Shown here piece by piece: positions 7,949 to 12,148 of a stretch of 12,148 nt of DNA (position 1 is the first letter of the stretch; each line of letters opens with the position of its first letter). Made by a program: the position numbers and the translations under genes. The notes below the pieces were generated by a model. The model did no database searches. It was not told the origin of the DNA and saw nothing but the letters and a program-made list of their open reading frames with translations. The stretch spans positions 1 through 12,148 of the forward strand of contig JAILIJ010000115.1 of the NCBI GenBank assembly GCA_024695315.1. The letters are read 5' to 3'. Origin of the DNA: Bacteroidaceae bacterium. GTDB lineage: Bacteria > Bacteroidota > Bacteroidia > Bacteroidales > Bacteroidaceae.

Positions 7949-10207
7949 TCATTTGTAAACAGAATAACGCTTTGAATACCTTAGCATCTGCTCTGCATAG
8001 CCTTCGTTGTAAGATATTTTTATGTCGACAATTTCACCTTTTCTATGTATGGCTTTATACATTGGATTAATGAATCCTTTGTATGGTGCAAGGTTGAGAC
8101 GCGCATATCTGTCAAGAATTTCCTTATGTAACTTTGCGTCGATTTTTACACCATAGTTCTCAACAAGATTCTTAGCAGCTTCGTAGTCGCCAGTACTTTT
8201 TATTCTTTGTATTTCTGCAAGTAACTCTCCGAATATAAGACGGAGACGAGCATAGTCGTTGATTTTTACGTATGTCTTGCCTTCTTTTTGTACTATTTCA
8301 ACGACATTCTCATCCTTTCCATGTTCGTAGGCCCATCTTGCAATTAAAGCTCGATTGCGCATGTGAGCTTCTTCTATGTCTTTTCCTAAGTCTATACGCA
8401 CAAGCTGAGTCAATAGGCCGTTCATCATCTGAGAGTAGTAGCTGGCTTTGTATGCGTCGCCATCAGGTGTGAGACGTAATTCAACAAGTTTCTTGTCAGG
8501 CAAATAGTAAAGGGCAAAAAGGTCGGCTCTCGCTTCTTCTATAGTTGAACCATAAGCCTTTAGACTATCGCCATCTACTCCATCGAGAAGTTTTCCACTT
8601 CCATGTCCTAAACACTCATGTAAATCTGTGTGTAAATCGTCTACTATGTCTCCGTATTTGTCAATAAGTTTCTTCTCGTATTCAGAGTAAGCAAATTCTT
8701 CTGTAAAGCCATTGCCTTTTGCGGCTTTATTGTAGGCATCAGTAAGATTGCCTATTGTTACGCTCTTAGAACCGTGCTCCTTTCGAACCCAATCGGAATT
8801 AGGAAGGTTTATTCCTATTGCGGATGCAGGGTATAGGTCGCCGGCTAATATTGCGGCATTGATGACTTTTGCTGTTACGCCTTTGCATTTCTCTTTCTTA
8901 AATTCTGGAGCAACTGGACTGTTGTCCTCAAACCATTGGGCGTTATTACTCAATGTCTCGGTACGTTTTGTGGCTTCTAAATCTTTGAAATTAACGATAC
9001 TTTCCCAAGAACATTTTAGTCCAAGTGGGTCGCCGTAACATTCGATAAATCCGTTTACAAAGTCTATGAGTGGTTCTGTATTTTCTACCCATAGAATACT
9101 ATATTCGTCAAAGGTTTTTAGGTCTCCTGTCTCGTAGAATTTGACAATTTTGTCGATAATTTCTTCTTGTTGACTATCTTCTGCATATTGACGTGCCAGT
9201 TTCAAGTTCTCAACAATCTTATTTAGCGCCTCTCCATATTTGCCTGTGGTAACCCATTTATCTTCTTTTATTTCTCCATCTTTTTTTACCAATGTACTAT
9301 TCATTCCGTACATGACAGGGTGGATAGGATCGCCTTCAGATTTTTGTTTTGCATAGAATTCTTCAGCTTCCTTTTGTGTTACTCCATCGTAGTAATTGCA
9401 AGCTGACGTTTTGATTAAATCTACGCCCTCTGCAAGATTGACTCTCTTGCTCATTATTTCAGGGTTGAATATTACCTCGCAGATTTGGTCAAGACTGTCT
9501 GTACAGTTACAATATTTATTGGCCTGAATTCTAAACCACTCTTCACTAAAAGCAGGCGTAAATTTTTCACATCCATAATGATGATGAATACCATTTGAAA
9601 ACCATACTCTTTTCAAATATACTTCAAGGTTCTTAAAGTCCTCAGACTCTTTGTCGCCCTTATATTTTGTGTATATGGACTCCAGTATATTCCTTATCTG
9701 TAGATTATACTTGCCATTTTGGTCGAAAAGAATGTCACGTCCCCAAAGTGCTGCTTCCTGAAGATAATATATAAAAATTTTTTGTTTCAAAGTAAGTTCC
9801 TCAAATCCGTGAACCTTATATCTCAAAAGCTGAAGGTCAGCAAATCTTTCGTTGGAATATTGAAAGTAATGGTCATCATTTTGATGAGTTCTCCTATATA
9901 TATATGGAGTAGAACCTTCATATTTTCTGAATGCGTTGAAAAAAGACATTCTGTTCTTAAATCCGACTAATACTCCAATATCATCTATACTTAAATAATT
10001 TTTCTTAGGATTGGACAAATGTTTTTTTGCATCCTTAATACGTAGTGAGAGGACAATGTCAGAATAGGGACATCCATAGTTCGCCTTTATTATTTTTGAT
10101 AAGGAGAAAATATTGACCCCCAAGTCTTCTGCCAATTTACTGGCTTTATAATCTGGATCACGATATTTGTGACCTTTTATTAGAATTTCATTTATTCTAT
10201 CTTTCAT
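7949..10207 (-). CDS. AraC-type HTH domain fused to dipeptidyl-peptidase III-like (M49) metallopeptidase
   Basis: Residues 1-106 form an AraC-family DNA-binding domain with two helix-turn-helix units: ASKLAEDLGVNIFSLSKIIK at 22-41, and about 75-106 with IDDIGVLVGFKNRMSFFNAF followed by GSTPYIYRR. Residues about 115-752 match dipeptidyl-peptidase III, which releases dipeptides from the N-termini of oligopeptides. Visible marks are ERFADLQLLRYKV, EAALWGRDILFDQNGKYN, the zinc motif H530-ECLG-H535 and EEARAD at 557-562, giving ligands H530, H535 and E558 with catalytic E531. There is no signal peptide, so the protein should be cytoplasmic. To my knowledge related enzymes lack an HTH, and some Bacteroides ones are exported. 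The frame is continuous across the junction at about 107-115. Autoregulation through the upstream palindrome and peptide sensing are inference. The next gene downstream is AlkD-like. Confidence 0.92.
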   Translation of the reverse strand: MKDRINEILIKGHKYRDPDYKASKLAEDLGVNIFSLSKIIKANYGCPYSDIVLSLRIKDAKKHLSNPKKNYLSIDDIGVLVGFKNRMSFFNAFRKYEGSTPYIYRRTHQNDDHYFQYSNERFADLQLLRYKVHGFEELTLKQKIFIYYLQEAALWGRDILFDQNGKYNLQIRNILESIYTKYKGDKESEDFKNLEVYLKRVWFSNGIHHHYGCEKFTPAFSEEWFRIQANKYCNCTDSLDQICEVIFNPEIMSKRVNLAEGVDLIKTSACNYYDGVTQKEAEEFYAKQKSEGDPIHPVMYGMNSTLVKKDGEIKEDKWVTTGKYGEALNKIVENLKLARQYAEDSQQEEIIDKIVKFYETGDLKTFDEYSILWVENTEPLIDFVNGFIECYGDPLGLKCSWESIVNFKDLEATKRTETLSNNAQWFEDNSPVAPEFKKEKCKGVTAKVINAAILAGDLYPASAIGINLPNSDWVRKEHGSKSVTIGNLTDAYNKAAKGNGFTEEFAYSEYEKKLIDKYGDIVDDLHTDLHECLGHGSGKLLDGVDGDSLKAYGSTIEEARADLFALYYLPDKKLVELRLTPDGDAYKASYYSQMMNGLLTQLVRIDLGKDIEEAHMRNRALIARWAYEHGKDENVVEIVQKEGKTYVKINDYARLRLIFGELLAEIQRIKSTGDYEAAKNLVENYGVKIDAKLHKEILDRYARLNLAPYKGFINPMYKAIHRKGEIVDIKISYNEGYAEQMLRYSKRYSVYK

Positions 10208-10220
10208 AATACGATGGATA

Positions 10221-10283
10221 TTTACAATTATTTTGCAAAAATATCATTTTTATTTTAATTGTCAATATTGTTTACAATTAAAA
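10221..10283. promoter_or_regulatory. Operator-like palindrome plus third half-site over the HTH-peptidase promoter
   Basis: Arms 10253-10265 and 10271-10283 are inverted copies, 12 of 13 bases matching, around a 5-base centre. The inner halves are TAATTGTCAA and TTTACAATTA. A third identical half-site TTTACAATTA lies at 10221-10230, exactly 50 bases from the right arm, about five helical turns. The palindrome overlaps the predicted -33 box, and the third site lies near the transcription start. This fits binding by the encoded AraC-type domain, but that is inference. Confidence 0.55.
10236..10266 (-). promoter_or_regulatory. Candidate promoter of the HTH-peptidase gene
   Basis: On the minus strand ATTG (10266-10263) is followed after 19 bases by TATTTTTG (10243-10236), an exact TAnnTTTG match with one mismatch in the -33 element. 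The predicted start lies about 20 bases upstream of the ATG at 10207. No other gene is close enough to share it. Confidence 0.6.
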
Positions 10284-10580
10284 ATATCAAATATCTGTCA
10301 TTTTGTTTTTTGTTGCTATAAATATGCTTTGTTTTGCGGGAAAAGGGTGACTTTTTGTTGATTTTGTCATTTTTTATTTATGATATTTTAAATTTTCTTA
10401 TAATTAATTGCACATTTATTAAAAAATGTATAAGTTCGTTTTTTGCATTTAATAATTCAAATTAAGTGTTTGTTGAATATGATTGTATTTAGATTATAAT
10501 GATTAGTTTACTTTTGCATGGCTTATATTATTTTGTCCGGAAATTATAAACTATAATGGAGAATTATTTAACCCAACTTC
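10284..10580. other. AT-rich divergent intergenic stretch, no gene supported
   Basis: This is the middle of the 524-base region between the divergent HTH-peptidase and aminotransferase genes. It is extremely AT-rich and shows no convincing coding frame or hairpin. A TACTTTTG at 10509-10516 matches the -7 consensus on the plus strand, but no TTTG lies at the right distance upstream. Confidence 0.5.
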
Positions 10581-10624
10581 CTTCGGTAACGCTTCGTTAG
10601 TCCTTCGTAATTCCTTCGTATTTT
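10581..10624. repeat. Four 11-bp tandem repeats, core CTTCGTA, second array of the family
   Basis: Units start at 10581, 10592, 10603 and 10614 with the same 11-base period: CTTCGGTAACG, CTTCGTTAGTC, CTTCGTAATTC and CTTCGTATTTT. The last unit runs into T residues, as in the array at 3127-3181, and both arrays have the same orientation on the plus strand. This one lies about 50 bases upstream of the aminotransferase promoter. The function is unknown. Confidence 0.85.
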
Positions 10625-10675
10625 TAATTATGATGTGTTTAGATTTTATATGTCCGAAAAAATCCAGAACGCGTT

Positions 10676-10706
10676 TTTGCCTTTATACTAATTTGTCATA
10701 TCTTTG
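10676..10706 (+). promoter_or_regulatory. Promoter of the aminotransferase gene
   Basis: TTTG (10676-10679) is followed after 19 bases by TATCTTTG (10699-10706), an exact match to the Bacteroidota consensus. Transcription would start near 10713, about 20 bases before the ATG at 10732. This also argues against an earlier start codon at 10630. Confidence 0.85.
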
Positions 10707-10731
10707 CAGAAAACAAAATATCGTTTATCTA

Positions 10732-11850
10732 ATGGAAGTGAATTTTCTCGATCTTAAATCTGTTACTGCTCTTCATGATACGGAAATCAAGGAGGCGATT
10801 AGTAGGGTAGTGGATTCTGGTTGGTACCTTCAAGGTGAAGAAACCAAATGTTTTGAAAAGAATTATGCAGATTATATAGGAACAAAATATTGTATTGGCG
10901 TCGGAAATGGATTAGATGCTTTGACTCTTATATTACGTGCATATAAGGAAATTGGACGATTGCACGATGGAGATGAAATTATTGTTCCCGCTAATACTTT
11001 TATTGCAACTATTCTTGCTATTACGGATAATAATCTCGTACCTGTCTTTGCAGAACCACGTTTGGATACTCTCGTAATTGATGATTCGGCTATTGAAACG
11101 TTGATTACTGAACGTACACGTGCAATAATGATTGTTCATCTATATGGACGTTGTGCTTATACTGAGAAAATATACGATTTATGTAAATCTTATAATTTAC
11201 TTCTTCTTGAGGATAATGCTCAAGCTCATGGATGTTGTTGGAAAACGAATGAACAAATATTAAAGAAAACTGGTTCTTTGGGCGATGCAGCTGCTCATTC
11301 TTTCTATCCTGGTAAGAATTTAGGAGCATTCGGCGATGCTGGTGCAGTTACCACAGATGACGAAAACCTGGCAAATGCAATACATTCATTATCTAATTAC
11401 GGATCTACGGCCAAATATTATTATAAATATAAAGGAAGAAATTCAAGACTTGATGAAATTCAAGCTGCCGTTCTTGACGTTAAGTTAAAATATTTGGACG
11501 GGGATAATAAACACAGACAGATGATAGCTGATTATTATTATGAGAATATCTCTAATTCTTGTGTTATTCTTCCTAAACGTTTACCACATACTAATAATGT
11601 TTATCATCTTTTCCCAGTTTTAAGTGATAGAAGAGACGAACTTCAGTCTTTTTTACAAAATAAAGGGGTGCATTCTTTGATTCATTATCCTGTTCCAGCA
11701 CATAGACAGGACTGCTATAAGGAATTTGAAACGCTCAGTTTGCCGATTACAGATATTATTTCTAAGCAAGAATTGAGTATTCCTATGGGGCCTGCATTAA
11801 ATTTTGATGAAGCCAAATATGTGGTCGAACAGATCAATTTATTTGCTTAA
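10732..11850 (+). CDS. DegT/DnrJ/EryC1/StrS (FdtB-like) sugar aminotransferase
   Basis: This is a pyridoxal-phosphate aminotransferase of the family that adds an amino group to keto sugars on nucleotide carriers, used for surface polysaccharide or O-antigen sugars. It most resembles the FdtB/QdtB type (dTDP-3-keto-6-deoxyhexose transaminases), but the exact substrate cannot be fixed. Visible motifs, numbered from the chosen start, are GNGLDAL at 58-64, PANTFIAT at 86-93, HLYGR at 136-140, EDNAQAHG at 160-167 with cofactor-binding Asp161, and SFYPGKNLGAFGD at 190-202 with Schiff-base Lys195. NYGS and GRNSRLDEIQAA follow. The length of 372 residues is normal. The frame stays open back to an ATG at 10630, but a consensus promoter lies inside that extension, so 10732 is chosen. 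No other sugar genes adjoin, and no clear terminator follows. Confidence 0.93.
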   Translation: MEVNFLDLKSVTALHDTEIKEAISRVVDSGWYLQGEETKCFEKNYADYIGTKYCIGVGNGLDALTLILRAYKEIGRLHDGDEIIVPANTFIATILAITDNNLVPVFAEPRLDTLVIDDSAIETLITERTRAIMIVHLYGRCAYTEKIYDLCKSYNLLLLEDNAQAHGCCWKTNEQILKKTGSLGDAAAHSFYPGKNLGAFGDAGAVTTDDENLANAIHSLSNYGSTAKYYYKYKGRNSRLDEIQAAVLDVKLKYLDGDNKHRQMIADYYYENISNSCVILPKRLPHTNNVYHLFPVLSDRRDELQSFLQNKGVHSLIHYPVPAHRQDCYKEFETLSLPITDIISKQELSIPMGPALNFDEAKYVVEQINLFA

Positions 11851-11888
11851 AAATGTCTTTATCGGAATTCTATTGTGCATATTTTAGC

Positions 11889-11966
11889 AAAAATCAAGAA
11901 AAATGCATGTTTGCTTGAAAAAACTTGCTGAAGGATTTGTCAGTTTAGAAAAAGTCCGTACCTTTG
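11889..11966 (+). promoter_or_regulatory. Strong promoter, probably of an rRNA operon, with phased A-tracts
   Basis: TTTG (11936-11939) is followed after 19 bases by TACCTTTG (11959-11966), an exact consensus match. Upstream are A-tracts at 11889-11893, 11899-11903 and 11918-11923, with centres about 10 and 19.5 bases apart, in phase with the DNA helix. This resembles an UP-element or curved-DNA arrangement at rRNA promoters. Confidence 0.75.
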
Positions 11967-11972
11967 CACTCG

Positions 11973-12148
11973 CTTTCGGGAAGCAACGAGGTTACCGCCT
12001 CACAAAACACTCCTCGAAACAAGCAAATTAGATCTTTGACAGACTGCAACATAAGACAAGGCAGCAAGACTAACTTCGGTTAGTCAAGCAAGCAAAAACG
12101 TCAAGAAGAAATAAACGAATAAAGCAGGAAAGCCTGGCCGAATCAGAC
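11973..12148 (+). ncRNA. Probable 5' leader of a ribosomal RNA operon (16S begins beyond the window)
   Basis: No coding frame is seen after the strong promoter, and base composition rises above the surrounding spacer. The segment has a boxA-like GATCTTTGACA (12031-12041), as found in Bacteroidales pre-16S leaders. It also has a perfect 7-bp stem with a UUCG tetraloop, GACTAAC-TTCG-GTTAGTC (12068-12085). An earlier short GCTT/AAGC hairpin lies near the 5' end. The assignment as pre-rRNA is from recalled family resemblance, since mature 16S is not in view. A leader for another stable RNA is the alternative. Confidence 0.65.

Noticed and set aside
10509..10600. Possible second promoter (TACTTTTG at 10509-10516) driving a 14-codon frame starting at 10556
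   Set aside because: There is no -33 element at 19-21 bases, and the frame is too short and runs into the repeat array, so there is no evidence of coding.
10630..10731. In-frame 34-codon extension of the aminotransferase back to ATG at 10630
   Set aside because: A consensus promoter (10676-10706) lies inside it, and the family's N-terminus begins at MEVNFLDL (10732).

Overview
The window looks like chromosomal DNA from a Bacteroidota bacterium, most likely order Bacteroidales and close to Prevotella. The evidence is AT-rich spacers, promoters of the TTTG-N19/20-TAnnTTTG type, A-rich leaders without Shine-Dalgarno sequences, and large secreted proteins with C-terminal tails resembling type IX secretion sorting tails. 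The genus is inference, because no 16S sequence lies inside the window.

Layout. (1) Positions 226-5210, minus strand: two related secreted, multi-domain, carbohydrate-binding-like proteins of 862 and 648 residues. Each appears to be a single-gene unit with its own promoter candidate and strong terminator (152-185 and 3042-3069). A 5 x 11-bp tandem repeat lies between the stop codon and terminator of the 648-residue gene. (2) Positions 5302-10207, minus strand, in transcription order: a dipeptidyl-peptidase III-like (M49) metallopeptidase with an AraC-type DNA-binding domain fused to its N-terminus; an AlkD-like HEAT-repeat protein; a Fur-family regulator with its own good promoter; and purA, closed by a terminator at 5302-5333. 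(3) Positions 10208-10731: a very AT-rich divergent intergenic region. It holds an operator-like palindrome over the fusion gene's promoter, a second copy of the 11-bp repeat family (4 units), and the promoter of the next gene. (4) Positions 10732-11850, plus strand: a DegT/FdtB-type nucleotide-sugar aminotransferase. (5) Positions 11889-12148: phased A-tracts, a consensus promoter and a leader that most likely starts a ribosomal RNA operon whose 16S gene begins beyond the window.

How the parts work together. PurA and the Fur-like regulator appear co-transcribed (38-nt gap), with a 13-bp palindrome in their promoter spacer that could be an autoregulatory site. The HTH-peptidase gene and the AlkD-like gene are 46-47 nt apart with no terminator seen between them. 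The most unusual object is the AraC-HTH/DPP III fusion. It lacks any export signal, keeps the zinc peptidase motifs HECLGH and EEARAD, and sits behind a palindrome with a third half-site. It could be a peptide-responsive one-protein regulator, but that role is inference.
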